The notes under the pieces were generated by a model that did no database searches, was not told the origin of the DNA, and saw nothing but the letters and a program-made list of their open reading frames with translations. 64,000 nt of DNA from the NCBI RefSeq assembly GCF_036884275.1, contig NZ_CP145607.1:2529001-2593000 (forward strand), written 5' to 3'. This document shows, piece by piece, positions 18,725-26,311 of this stretch. The position numbers were made by a program, and so were the translations under genes. Each line of letters opens with the position of its first letter. Position 1 is the first letter of the stretch. Origin of the DNA: Sphingomonas kaistensis (GTDB lineage: Bacteria > Pseudomonadota > Alphaproteobacteria > Sphingomonadales > Sphingomonadaceae).

Positions 18725-18898
18725 ATGACACAAGAAGCATTGGAAGCTGCATTGACGCGCGCCGAGCGGGCGCTGGCCCGGATCGAGCGGGTCGCTGAAC
18801 AAGTGGGACGCCGCGGCGCGGGCGAGGAACGGCTGCGCGAAAAGGTCCGGGCGGCGATCGCCGAGCTCGACCAACTCATCGGCAAGGTGGAGGCGTAA
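18725..18898 (+). CDS. 57-aa coiled-coil protein upstream of zapA
   Basis: Small ORF ATG 18725 to TAA 18898, three bases before the zapA start. The translation starts MTQEALEAALTRAERALARI and ends LDQLIGKVEA. It is almost entirely charged alpha-helix with heptad-like Ala/Leu spacing, a probable short coiled coil. Tight coupling to zapA suggests a division-related role, which is inference. No family is recognised. Confidence 0.7.
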   Translation: MTQEALEAALTRAERALARIERVAEQVGRRGAGEERLREKVRAAIAELDQLIGKVEA

Positions 18899-18901
18899 AA
18901 A

Positions 18902-19225
18902 ATGGCCGAGATCGCGATCAAAATTGCGGGGCGCCATTACAAGGTCGCTTGCCGCGACGGCGAGGAGCAGAATCTGCGCCACGCCGCGGAAATGGTGGAC
19001 GCCAAGGGCCGCGAGGCTTTGGCCGGGCTGGGCGCTTTGTCGGAAGGGCGCACCCTGCTGTTCGCCTCGCTGCTGCTGGCCGACCAGCTGATTGAAAAGC
19101 GCGGCGTCGTCTCGCCCCCGCCGTCGATGCCGCCTGATCCGCAGGTGGTGCGCCGGGTCGACGCGCTGGCCGAACGGCTCGAGCTTCTTGCCGCCAAGCT
19201 TGAGAAAGAGGTCGCAAGCGCCTAG
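18902..19225 (+). CDS. zapA: cell division protein ZapA
   Basis: 107-aa FtsZ-associated protein. The N-terminal globular part AEIAIKIAGRHYKVACRDGE leads to LRHAAEMVDAK and a C-terminal coiled coil (VDALAERLELLAAKLEKEV). It stabilises FtsZ bundles at the Z ring. The neighbours fit: zapA, 6S RNA, then 5-formyltetrahydrofolate cyclo-ligase is the classical proteobacterial arrangement. Confidence 0.93.
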   Translation: MAEIAIKIAGRHYKVACRDGEEQNLRHAAEMVDAKGREALAGLGALSEGRTLLFASLLLADQLIEKRGVVSPPPSMPPDPQVVRRVDALAERLELLAAKLEKEVASA

Positions 19226-19227
19226 AT

Positions 19228-19390
19228 AGAAGCGGACGGGTACTGCCTGGCACGCGCCTCATGAAATCCCTGAGGCTATTCCCGATCCATGGGGGCTGTC
19301 CCTGGCTGGTTCACTAAGGTCTCTTAGGGGCCCGGCACACATGGCTCCCACCTGACGTTACAGGCGTCAGAGGATTACAAGGCTCCGACC
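19228..19390 (+). ncRNA. ssrS: 6S RNA
   Basis: The 166-bp interval between zapA and ygfA has no ORF, and this is the standard 6S RNA locus. Flanking complementary segments around GCCTGGCACGCGCC... and ...GGCTCCGACC can close a long hairpin, with an internal region around CCCTGAGGCTATTCCCGATC and GGGGGCTGTCCCTGGC. 6S RNA mimics an open promoter and sequesters sigma-70 RNA polymerase in stationary phase. Ends are approximate; a covariance-model search would set them. Confidence 0.75.
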
Positions 19391-19391
19391 T

Positions 19392-19985
19392 ATGGTGGTC
19401 CCGTCACCCTCCCCTTCCCCCGCCGACAAGGTCGCGCTGCGCGCCGAGCTTCGCGCTCGGCGGCGTGAGTTTGCGGCGAGCCTCGCGCCCGACACGCGCA
19501 AGGCGCTCGAAGCCGAGCTTACCGCCGCGCTCGAACCTTTGTTGTTCGGCGCGTCCGTGGTGGCCGCCTATCAGCCGATGAAAGACGAGATCAGCCCTTT
19601 GGGCGCGCTCGCCCGGGCGCAGGCGATGGGCAAGGATATCGCCCTTCCCGCTTTCGCTGCGCGCGATTCGCGCATGACCTTCCGCAGCGGCGAGGCGAGC
19701 GAGCCTGGGCCATGGGGGCTGCTCCAACCGCCGCTGACGGCGCCGCCGCGGCAACCTGATCTCGTTCTCCTTCCGCTGGTCGCCTGTGACCGTGCAGGCA
19801 ATCGGATCGGTATGGGCCAAGGCCATTACGATCGCGCGCTCGAAGGATTGCGACCAACCGCGCGGCTGGTCGGAATCGGCTGGGACTTTCAATTGCTGGA
19901 GGTCGCCATTCCGGCCGATCCGTGGGATCAGCGGCTCGACGCCTTTGCCTCACCGGCCGGCCTCAAGGAGATTGCAAGGCAGTGA
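19392..19985 (+). CDS. 5-formyltetrahydrofolate cyclo-ligase
   Basis: 197-aa YgfA-family enzyme that converts 5-formyl-THF to 5,10-methenyl-THF with ATP. Signatures are the N-terminal LRAELRARRREFA, AAYQPMKDEISP, and the C-terminal glycine-rich IGMGQGHYDRAL. It follows 6S RNA as in many proteobacteria. The start is uncertain; the first residues (MVVPSPSPSPAD) are not conserved. The stop overlaps the next gene (GTGA). Confidence 0.92.
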   Translation: MVVPSPSPSPADKVALRAELRARRREFAASLAPDTRKALEAELTAALEPLLFGASVVAAYQPMKDEISPLGALARAQAMGKDIALPAFAARDSRMTFRSGEASEPGPWGLLQPPLTAPPRQPDLVLLPLVACDRAGNRIGMGQGHYDRALEGLRPTARLVGIGWDFQLLEVAIPADPWDQRLDAFASPAGLKEIARQ

Positions 19986-20218
19986 TTCCCGAAGAAGAAC
20001 CGCGTCCCCGCCCCGCCGCCGGCGTGTTCATGATCATCGGCATCATCATCGTGTGGTCGGTGCTGATCGCCTCGATCTCGGACGTGGTTAGCCGCTGGCC
20101 AGCCTTCGTTCAGCTCCTTTTCTACATGATTGCCGGCATCGTCTGGATCCTGCCGCTGCGCCCGATCTTGCGCTGGAGCGAGACCGGACGGTGGCGGGCA
20201 GACCCGCCCAAACCTTGA
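19982..20218 (+). CDS. DUF2842 family small membrane protein
   Basis: 78 aa from a GTG that overlaps the ygfA stop. Two transmembrane helices (about 13-33 and 42-58) are followed by PLRPILRWSETGRW. The pattern, including LFYMIAGIVWILPLRP, fits the DUF2842 family, which is typical of alphaproteobacteria. Function is unknown. Translational coupling with ygfA is likely. Confidence 0.8.
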   Translation: MIPEEEPRPRPAAGVFMIIGIIIVWSVLIASISDVVSRWPAFVQLLFYMIAGIVWILPLRPILRWSETGRWRADPPKP

Positions 20219-20255
20219 AATTACCGGCTGAGTTAGCTACCTCATACACCTTCCC

Positions 20256-21401
20256 ATGACCTCCGCGACCCTCCCTTCCGACCGGCCTAGCCCGGTGAGC
20301 CAGGCCTTGAGCCTGCTGCGCGCTCGGCCGCGAGAAAGCGCCGGCGCAGGGCTACTGGCGCTCGCCGCCTGTCTGTCGGTCGCGGCGTTCGCCAACGACA
20401 GCCGCGCGCTGCCCGCGCAGCCGCAGGCTTCGGTCGAGGCGGCAACGCCGTCGGTGCAGGATCTCAACCCGTTCGCCGTGCGCCAGATCGCACCGACAGA
20501 CGCGCAGAAGCTCAATGCGGCGGTGCCGCTGGCCAGCGGGCCGAACCCCGCCGCGACGCCGTTCGTGCTCAAGGCCGACGCCAAGATCTACAACCGCGCG
20601 CTCGAATGCCTGACGCAAGCGGTCTATTACGAAGCCGCGCGCGAGCCCGAAGAAGGCCAGCGCGGCGTCGCGCAGGTAGTGCTCAACCGGATGCGTCACC
20701 CCGCCTATCCGGCGAGCGTCTGCGCGGTCGTCTACCAAGGCGCCGAACGCCCGACCGGTTGCCAGTTCAGCTTCACTTGCGACGGTTCGCTCGCACGCGC
20801 GCCGATGCGCGACTATTGGGACCGCGCCCGCCGCGTCGCCGACGAGGCGCTGAAAGGCTATGTCGCCGCTTCGGTCGGCAACGCGACCCATTACCACGCC
20901 GATTATGTCGCGCCCTACTGGGCGCCGACGCTGACCAAGAATGCGGTGATCGGCGCGCACATCTTTTATCGCTGGAAGGGCGGCTGGGGCCAGCCCGCCG
21001 CCTTCACCCAGAGCTGGGCCAAGCGCGAAAGCGATCCCGCCTTCCTGCGCAGCGCCGCGCTGGCGGCCGAAGCGCGCTATGCGGCGATGACGCCCGACAC
21101 GGCGGTGGCCACCACGCTTGCCGAAGCGCGGCAGAACTTGCCGCCTGAGCTCGCCAAGCTGGTTGCGCCCGAGATCGCGGCGGGTGGCGGCAAGCGCGTC
21201 GCGCTGCGTCTCGAAGCGCGCAAGCGGGTCGAGGAAGCGACGCGGGACGCCAAGCCCGCCGAAGTTGGCTCCAGCAGCCTCAATTGGGGCCTGACGGGCG
21301 CGCCTGTGGGCGAGGCCGAGCAGGCGCCGCTGGGCCGCAAGCCTGCCGACCCGGCGACGGCCTCGGCGGCCGCAAATGCCGCCCCGATCGGCGCGCAGTA
21401 A
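20256..21401 (+). CDS. cell wall hydrolase, SleB type
   Basis: 381 aa. An N-terminal hydrophobic segment (about 29-46, LLALAACLSVAAFANDS) is a signal anchor or signal peptide. The SleB-like hydrolase domain is around 120-230: LTQAVYYEAAREPEEGQRGV, VVLNRMRHPAYPASVC, TGCQFSFTCDG. The first Glu in YYEAA is the probable catalytic acid. The C-terminal 120 residues are low complexity. Predicted peptidoglycan lytic enzyme of the periplasm. Confidence 0.88.
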   Translation: MTSATLPSDRPSPVSQALSLLRARPRESAGAGLLALAACLSVAAFANDSRALPAQPQASVEAATPSVQDLNPFAVRQIAPTDAQKLNAAVPLASGPNPAATPFVLKADAKIYNRALECLTQAVYYEAAREPEEGQRGVAQVVLNRMRHPAYPASVCAVVYQGAERPTGCQFSFTCDGSLARAPMRDYWDRARRVADEALKGYVAASVGNATHYHADYVAPYWAPTLTKNAVIGAHIFYRWKGGWGQPAAFTQSWAKRESDPAFLRSAALAAEARYAAMTPDTAVATTLAEARQNLPPELAKLVAPEIAAGGGKRVALRLEARKRVEEATRDAKPAEVGSSSLNWGLTGAPVGEAEQAPLGRKPADPATASAAANAAPIGAQ

Positions 21402-21470
21402 ACACGGCTGACTGCCGACTGCGGCAAGGCAGCCTTGCGGCGATGCCGCATTACCAATGATGACAGGAAA

Positions 21471-21547
<77 letters not shown>

Positions 21548-21637
21548 GTTTGGTGTGGGCGGCCAACTAGGAGACATGGCCGGGAGCGTCAACCGCCTTT
21601 CTTGAGGCGGCACGCAGATATTGTCGGATGGCCCCGC

Positions 21638-22849
21638 CTAGGGACGCCCGACGAGCTTGGGATCGGGCGCGATCGGTTCGTCCTCGTCCTCGTCCTCTCC
21701 GGCGTGCGTCAACGTCCCCTGCTCGAACAGGAAGCCCGCAATATCGGGGGTGCCGGCGGCGGCGAACACGGTCTTGAGAATGATCAGCAAGGGAATCGCC
21801 AACAGCGCGCCGGTCGTTCCCCACACCCACGCCCAGAAGCTCAATGACAGCAGGATCAGCAGCGGATTGATGCGGACCCGTTTGCCGACCACCATCGGAG
21901 TGATGGCGTTCGCCTCCACCATGTGCAGCCCGATGAAAATCAGCGGCGGAAGAAGCGCGGTCCAGGGATCGGAAAAACTGATCATCCCGCCGAGTGCCAG
22001 CAGCAGCGCCGCCGCAATCGGCCCGAGATAGGGAATGTAATTCAGCACCGCGACGATGCCGCCCCACATCAACGGCGAATCCATCCCCAGCCACCATAGG
22101 ATCCCTGCCATCAGCGCGCCCAGGGTCACATTGATAAGGGTGATGGTGCCAAGATAGGTGGATGTCGCGGCGACCACCTGCTGGATCACCCGCGCGGTGG
22201 TGAGCGCACCTTCGAAGCTGCCGCGGCTGGTGATGGTCGACTTCCGCATCGCGGTCCAACCGGACAGGAAAAAGAAGATCACCAGCAGCGCGAAGAAGAG
22301 CTGGATTAGCGCATGGGGGGCGGAACTGGTCAGCAGGTCCATCATGCTGTTGGGCGTTTCGACCTGCACCGTGCGCGCGCCGCCGACGCCGGTGGTCGCG
22401 CTCGGCAGCTGGTTGATGATCTTGTCGACGAACCGCTCGAGGTTCTTGACCAAAGCGAGGATCGGCTCGAGCGCGTCGCGCACCCGCCCGATCCGTTCGG
22501 GAAGAAGGGTCACCCAGTCGATCGCCGGGATAACGATCGACAACAAGGCGAAGGCCATCACCGCGAGGAAGATGATGACGCAGCTGAGCGCCGACATGGC
22601 CGACGGCAGCCCGCGCCGCTCGAACCATTCGAGCATCGGCACCAGTGCGATGGCGATGACCAGCGCGGCGGTGACAGGAAGAAAGAATTCGGCCCCCGCC
22701 CGGAGCGCAAAGGGAATGGCGAAGATCAGGCCGATGCCCGCGATCAGCGTCAGCGAGGCGAGCAGGCGGTCGCGTTTGATGGTGATATGTTCGGCGAGGA
22801 CCGCTGCTTCGTCCTCGGCGTGATCGGTGCGTGAGGTGGGCGCGTCCAT
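21638..22849 (-). CDS. AI-2E family transporter (PerM/YdiK type)
   Basis: 403-aa membrane protein. A charged N terminus (about 1-30), about eight transmembrane helices, and the conserved region GITLINVTLGALMAGILWWL-like segment followed by LNYIPYLGPIAAALLLALGG and VGKRVRINPLL near the C-terminal third are typical of PF01594. Members export diverse small solutes; only some act on autoinducer-2. The substrate cannot be assigned. Confidence 0.88.
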   Translation of the reverse strand: MDAPTSRTDHAEDEAAVLAEHITIKRDRLLASLTLIAGIGLIFAIPFALRAGAEFFLPVTAALVIAIALVPMLEWFERRGLPSAMSALSCVIIFLAVMAFALLSIVIPAIDWVTLLPERIGRVRDALEPILALVKNLERFVDKIINQLPSATTGVGGARTVQVETPNSMMDLLTSSAPHALIQLFFALLVIFFFLSGWTAMRKSTITSRGSFEGALTTARVIQQVVAATSTYLGTITLINVTLGALMAGILWWLGMDSPLMWGGIVAVLNYIPYLGPIAAALLLALGGMISFSDPWTALLPPLIFIGLHMVEANAITPMVVGKRVRINPLLILLSLSFWAWVWGTTGALLAIPLLIILKTVFAAAGTPDIAGFLFEQGTLTHAGEDEDEDEPIAPDPKLVGRP

Positions 22850-22862
22850 GGCGCCACTCTAG

Positions 22863-23204
22863 TCAGCCGTGAGGCGAGACGCCAGCGGCCCTGAGATGCG
22901 GCCCCAGCCGGCCACTCACCGCCAGAAAGAACATCCGAAAATCGCTGCGCAGGCTCCACCACGGATAGGTGAAGGTGGCTGGACGATTTTTCTCGACGAA
23001 GAAATGCGCGAACCAGGCGAAGCCGTAGCCGGCGAGCGGCATGGCGAGCAGCCACCACCAGTTGCCGGTGACCGCCAGCGTGATCGCGGCGGCGATGACC
23101 AGCGCGGTGCCGGCGTAGTGAAGCGCGCGGGTCCGCTGCCCTGCATGCTCGCGCAGGTAATAAGGCCAGAAGTCCTCGAAGGTCTTGTAGATGCGCTCGG
23201 CCAT
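22863..23204 (-). CDS. DUF962 / Mpo1-like membrane protein
   Basis: 113 aa with the family pattern YLREHAGQRTRALHYAGTAL at 17-36, two central hydrophobic helices, then GYGFAWFAHFFVEKNRPATF and the TYPWWSLRSDFRM segment. Conserved His residues (REH, LHY, AHF) match the putative Fe-binding residues of yeast Mpo1, a dioxygenase of 2-hydroxy fatty acids. Enzymatic activity in bacteria is inferred from the family only. Nine bases separate it from the downstream stop of the antiporter gene in the opposite transcriptional order. Confidence 0.88.
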   Translation of the reverse strand: MAERIYKTFEDFWPYYLREHAGQRTRALHYAGTALVIAAAITLAVTGNWWWLLAMPLAGYGFAWFAHFFVEKNRPATFTYPWWSLRSDFRMFFLAVSGRLGPHLRAAGVSPHG

Positions 23205-23213
23205 ACTCGCAGC

Positions 23214-24515
23214 CTAGCGAGAGCTCTCCGCGCTCTCAACCGGGTTCGACGGCGGCACAGTGGGACCGGTCTGCTGCTCCCCCGTCACGCTCTCGACCGC
23301 GATTCCCGCGGTGAGGCCATGCACCAGCGTCGAGAGGAGAATGGTGCCGGCAATGGTGGCCCACAACTCATACTCGTTGGTGAGCTTCACATGGTGGCCG
23401 GCATAAGCGAGATAATAGATCGAGCCGATCCCGCGCACGCCATAGAAAGCAACCACCGCCCGCTCGCGCCCGTGCAACACCGTGCCGACCAGCGACAACC
23501 ACGCCGCGGCCGGACGGATCACGAGGATCAGCACGGCGGCGATCATCGCATTGGCGGGCGTGAAATGCGGCCACAGAACCGGCAGCACCGCGCCCAGGCC
23601 GACCAACAGGATGGCGGTCAGCGCATGCTCGAGCGATTCGGAGAAATCGTGCAGCCGCTTGTGGAAATCGTGCGAGCTTTCGGACCGGCGGAGGGTGAGG
23701 CCCGCGACAAAGGCGGCGATGAAGCCATAACCTTCGACAAGCTCGGTCGCGCCATAGGCGAGCAGCACCCCGGCAAAGGCGATCACCCCGCTCTCGGTCC
23801 TCGCCAGCGCATTCTCGCGCGGCCAATCGAACAGGAGCTTGCCGAGCAGCCAGCCGACCGCCGCGCCCGACAGGCCCCCGACCACGACCCGGTACAGGAC
23901 GTCGCGAAGCGCCCATTCGCCGGCGAGGTCCCAGCTGATCATCCCCGCGCTGGCGACCAGGATACCAAGATGGACGAAGGGAAAGGCCAGGCCGTCGTTC
24001 AGCCCTGCTTCGGTGGTCAGCGTAAAGCGAACGGGATGCTCACCCCCTTCGAGCGGCGGCCCGACGGCGACATCGGCGGCCAGCACCGGATCGGTCGGCG
24101 CCAGCACCGCGCCCAATAGCAGCGCGCCGGCGAACGTCATGCCGGCCGCGAACCAGCCGAATAGCGCCAGGGCCGCGATGCACAGCGGCATGGCGATCAG
24201 CAGCAGCCGCACGGTCGGTGCCCATTGCTTCCTGTCGATCAGGCGGTCGATCCTGAGCCCGGTGCCGAACAGGCCGACGATGACGCAGATCTCGGCCATG
24301 ATCTCCCACCCGCGCGGCTCTTCCACCGGATTCAACGCCTCGCGCATGCCCGGAAAGGGCAGAAAGGCGAGAAAGCCGACCAGGATCAGCAAGGCCGACG
24401 CAGCCGGCTCGCGCCCGGAGAGAAAGCGGGGCAGCCAGAAGGCGATCAGGATGGCGAAGCCGACCCCGGCCAGCCCGATGTGATAGGTTTCAAATCCAAA
24501 CATGTCCGCGCTCAA
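23214..24515 (-). CDS. cation:proton antiporter (CPA1, NhaP-like)
   Basis: 433 aa with about twelve transmembrane helices. Diagnostic segments are FGTGLRIDRLI in helix 3-4, LGAVLAPTDPVLAADV (the ion-binding TDPV region) and LTTEAGLNDGLAFPFVHLGI (the ND of CPA1). It exchanges Na+ or K+ for H+ across the inner membrane. The C terminus after about 415 is a short hydrophilic tail. It is followed on the same strand by the Mpo1-like gene. Confidence 0.92.
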   Translation of the reverse strand: MSADMFGFETYHIGLAGVGFAILIAFWLPRFLSGREPAASALLILVGFLAFLPFPGMREALNPVEEPRGWEIMAEICVIVGLFGTGLRIDRLIDRKQWAPTVRLLLIAMPLCIAALALFGWFAAGMTFAGALLLGAVLAPTDPVLAADVAVGPPLEGGEHPVRFTLTTEAGLNDGLAFPFVHLGILVASAGMISWDLAGEWALRDVLYRVVVGGLSGAAVGWLLGKLLFDWPRENALARTESGVIAFAGVLLAYGATELVEGYGFIAAFVAGLTLRRSESSHDFHKRLHDFSESLEHALTAILLVGLGAVLPVLWPHFTPANAMIAAVLILVIRPAAAWLSLVGTVLHGRERAVVAFYGVRGIGSIYYLAYAGHHVKLTNEYELWATIAGTILLSTLVHGLTAGIAVESVTGEQQTGPTVPPSNPVESAESSR

Positions 24516-24647
24516 TGCTCCTGAGCGCGGTTCGGGCGCGAAGGCAAGGCGGTCAGGGTCACCAAGGTCACCGGTGGAGGGGTGTTCGAGCGATGTGACT
24601 TTGACGGCATGAATGGCTCAATTGCGAGATTTACGGGCGAGCGCCGA

Positions 24648-24666
24648 AGGTCACACGCTGTGACCT
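24648..24666. promoter_or_regulatory. perfect 8-bp-arm dyad, possible operator
   Basis: AGGTCACA and TGTGACCT are separated by CGC, giving a 19-bp perfect inverted repeat. It lies 133 bases upstream of the minus-strand antiporter start and 166 bases upstream of the plus-strand small ORF. The TGTGA..TCACA-like halves recall CRP/FNR sites (TGTGA-N6-TCACA), but the orientation and spacing differ, so no regulator is assigned. Confidence 0.3.
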
Positions 24667-24781
24667 ACAGGACGTGCGAGAAGATCCGGATGGCGGAGAA
24701 GAAGGTCGACGAGGGAAAGAGCCTGGCGGCGACGCGCCTCGATTGCCTGAGCAATTGAAACCCTATATTGCAAGCGGTGGT

Positions 24782-24820
24782 TGAATGTCGGCAATGGGTG
24801 GAAAGCGGACATTCGATATG
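24782..24820. repeat. dispersed short repeat, copy 1
   Basis: AATGTCGGC, a GGGTGGAAA core, and GCGGACATT form an imperfect dyad. Related copies are at 25219-25250 and 25538-25570, all within a low-GC pocket. Similar GGGTGGAAAGCGGACA elements are familiar to me from sphingomonad intergenic regions (memory, unverified). Confidence 0.65.
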
Positions 24821-24831
24821 CTCATCTTGAT

Positions 24832-25218
24832 ATGATGCGAGCCCGAAGTATCCGCAGAAAAAGAAAACTAGCGGCGTTGCTGGGCCTCGTCGGCTGCATC
24901 GCAGCAACTACATGGCTCTACGACCACCGCCATTTTTCCTTCCAATGGCCGAGGAACATCCAGCAGGAAGTGCTCGGAACGACTATCGCTACTGATGACA
25001 GCCTCATCTCCAAAGAGCGGCATTTCTCTCAATTCGGCGAAGGCTTCGCGAGATGGCGTTACAAGGCCGACGCCTCTGCGTCTGACCTAAGGCGTCTCTG
25101 TGGAGAAACCGACGTGGCGACTTGCCAATTCACCCGCTCCCGCAAAGTTGAAGACGGGGCTGATGTGTCAGTAAGCCTTTCAAGAGGCGTGCTTACCATT
25201 GAAGAGGTGTGGAACTAG
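24832..25218 (+). CDS. hypothetical protein with N-terminal membrane anchor, 128 aa
   Basis: Starts MMRARSIRRKRKL, a strongly basic lead, then one hydrophobic helix (about 14-30, LAALLGLVGCIAATTWLY) with the remainder probably periplasmic. Two Cys (RRLCGETDVATCQF) could form a disulphide. No family is recognised. An in-frame TTG at 24781 lies inside a dispersed repeat, so the later ATG is preferred. GC content is visibly lower than in neighbouring genes, suggesting acquired or weakly constrained DNA. Confidence 0.55.
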   Translation: MMRARSIRRKRKLAALLGLVGCIAATTWLYDHRHFSFQWPRNIQQEVLGTTIATDDSLISKERHFSQFGEGFARWRYKADASASDLRRLCGETDVATCQFTRSRKVEDGADVSVSLSRGVLTIEEVWN

Positions 25219-25250
25219 CGTCTGCTTAGGGTGGAAAGCAGACATACGAG
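25219..25250. repeat. dispersed short repeat, copy 2
   Basis: TCTGC and GCAGA flank TTAGGGTGGAAA, giving a perfect short dyad with the same GGGTGGAAAGC core as copies 1 and 3. It starts immediately after the stop of the preceding ORF. Confidence 0.6.
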
Positions 25251-25252
25251 GG

Positions 25253-25513
25253 CTACGAGAACCACCGTTCATGCATAGCTTGGAGGAAGGGCTGGTCCGC
25301 AACCGGATAACCAGATGCAGAACCTATGACGGAATCGATGCCACAGTTCGGACACTCAGCCGTGTTCCCATCATCCCACCAGTCTTCAATTTCGGCTGGG
25401 GCTAAGGTCTGGCGACAATAGAAGCAGCCACACATGGCGCTTCGCTCAATCTCTTCCCGATGGTTGCTGCTGTGCTTGTGCGCCGCATCTAGAATGTCGC
25501 AAGGATAACCCAT
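25253..25513 (-). CDS. small putative zinc-binding cytoplasmic protein
   Basis: 86 aa with MCGCFYCRQTLAPAEIEDWW (27-46), CPNCGIDSVIGSASGYPV, and the C-terminal FLQAMHERWF. I recognise this CGCFYC ... CPxCGIDSVIGSxSGYP pattern as a widespread small bacterial family of unknown function. The cysteine pairs suggest a zinc ribbon. It sits convergent to the 24832 ORF, and its start (25513) overlaps the 5' region of the plus-strand frame beginning at 25512. Confidence 0.75.
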   Translation of the reverse strand: MGYPCDILDAAHKHSSNHREEIERSAMCGCFYCRQTLAPAEIEDWWDDGNTAECPNCGIDSVIGSASGYPVADQPFLQAMHERWFS

Positions 25514-25537
25514 GCCTCGTCATATCGGCGAGCACGG

Positions 25538-25570
25538 AATGTCCGCAATGGGTCGAAAGCAGCCATTGCG
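25538..25570. repeat. dispersed short repeat, copy 3
   Basis: GGAATGTCCGCAATGGGTCG followed by AAAGCAGCCATTGCG is the third and most diverged copy of the AATGTCCGC...GGGTGGAAAGC element. It lies upstream of the secreted protein gene at 25629. Confidence 0.55.
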
Positions 25571-25628
25571 CACTACCGGTGAAGATCCGAAACGTCTGAC
25601 TTGGCTTAGTGGCTACCGGAGCCGGAAG

Positions 25629-26102
25629 ATGAAGTACGCCTGTCTTTTCGCAGCTATGGCGGGGTCTTTTCTATGGAGCGAAGCAAGTGCCGCTGAGCTT
25701 GCTGGCCCGGGTCGGTTCTGCGGATATTCGCCGATCATCGATCTGCGAGCCGGAGAAAAGGTCGTCACCCTCGAGGGCGGCATTCATGGCGGCACCTTCA
25801 GATGGGAAGGATCGTTTGGCGCTCTCGACGTGCACGGCATCGGTTGGGCCAGCCGCCCGCCGGGACGGATCGTCACGGCAGCGTCCGAACAGGGGCCTTT
25901 TCGCTTTGCGCAGCGGCGAACGAAGACTGGTTACAGAGTTGCACTCTGGAACGGGGCGCAGGGCGCGGCCTATTTCGAGTCACCCCGACCGATCAGCACG
26001 GAACAGCTTCAGGCAATCGACCGAGTTGCTTCGTTTCAGGAGGGGGAGACGCCGTCCGGATGCAATCTTCGCACGATCTTCTCGTGGAATACCGTGGGCT
26101 GA
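25629..26102 (+). CDS. hypothetical secreted protein, 157 aa
   Basis: From ATG 25629 the protein begins MKYACLFAAMAGSFLWSEAS, a good signal peptide with likely cleavage after ASA. The mature part contains GRFCGYSPIIDLRAGEKVVT and a late Cys (PSGCNLRTIF) that could pair with the first. No family is recognised. A frame opening at 25512 would cross a dispersed repeat and bury the signal peptide, so it is rejected. Confidence 0.6.
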   Translation: MKYACLFAAMAGSFLWSEASAAELAGPGRFCGYSPIIDLRAGEKVVTLEGGIHGGTFRWEGSFGALDVHGIGWASRPPGRIVTAASEQGPFRFAQRRTKTGYRVALWNGAQGAAYFESPRPISTEQLQAIDRVASFQEGETPSGCNLRTIFSWNTVG

Positions 26103-26168
26103 CTGATTGAGACGAAAGTCGACATTCGCGAAGAACGTCTCTGCGAGCTCTAACAAGCTCTTGCGGTT

Positions 26169-26252
26169 TGGTGCCCCCGGTCCGACTCGAACGGACACGT
26201 CTCTCGACAACCGATTTTGAGTCGGTCGCGTCTACCATTCCGCCACGGGGGC
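26169..26252 (-). tRNA. tRNA-Leu (CAA)
   Basis: 84-nt class II tRNA on the minus strand with encoded CCA. Acceptor GCCCCCG pairs with CGGGGGC. Anticodon stem ACCGA/TCGGT with loop CTCAAAA, anticodon CAA. The extended variable arm and T-loop GTTCGAG are intact. Its 3' end faces the small accessory pocket at 24.6-26.1 kb. Confidence 0.96.
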
Positions 26253-26311
26253 TTCGCAGCGCTTCGTAGGAGAAGGCGGCGGCGCGGGCAAGGCCGCGAG
26301 ACGCCGCCATG

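Larger units (their letters stand above)
24516..24831. other. 316-bp interval without a convincing gene
   Basis: Lies between the antiporter start and the small membrane ORF at 24832. It contains GGTCACC direct repeats near 24556-24580, a perfect dyad AGGTCACA-CGC-TGTGACCT at 24648-24666, and the first copy of a short dispersed repeat at 24782-24820. An 80-codon minus frame (24665-24907) lacks any coding signature. The antiporter promoter is expected here. Confidence 0.6.

Noticed and set aside
24781..24831. Upstream extension of the 24832 membrane ORF from TTG 24781
   Set aside because: The extension is translated repeat sequence; a double ATG at 24832 precedes the basic lead and membrane helix.
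24665..24907. 80-codon minus-strand frame in the antiporter upstream region
   Set aside because: Overlaps a dispersed repeat and a coding region on the other strand, with no domain or ribosome site.
25199..25405. 68-codon plus-strand frame over the small zinc-ribbon-like gene
   Set aside because: The minus strand carries the recognisable CGCFYC and CGIDSVIGS motifs; the plus frame has none.
25512..25628. Upstream extension of the secreted protein from ATG 25512
   Set aside because: It crosses a dispersed repeat and hides the signal peptide that begins at ATG 25629.
26169..26252. tRNA-Leu as an active attachment site
   Set aside because: No second copy of the tRNA 3' end and no integrase gene were found in the window, so only a weak remnant hypothesis remains.
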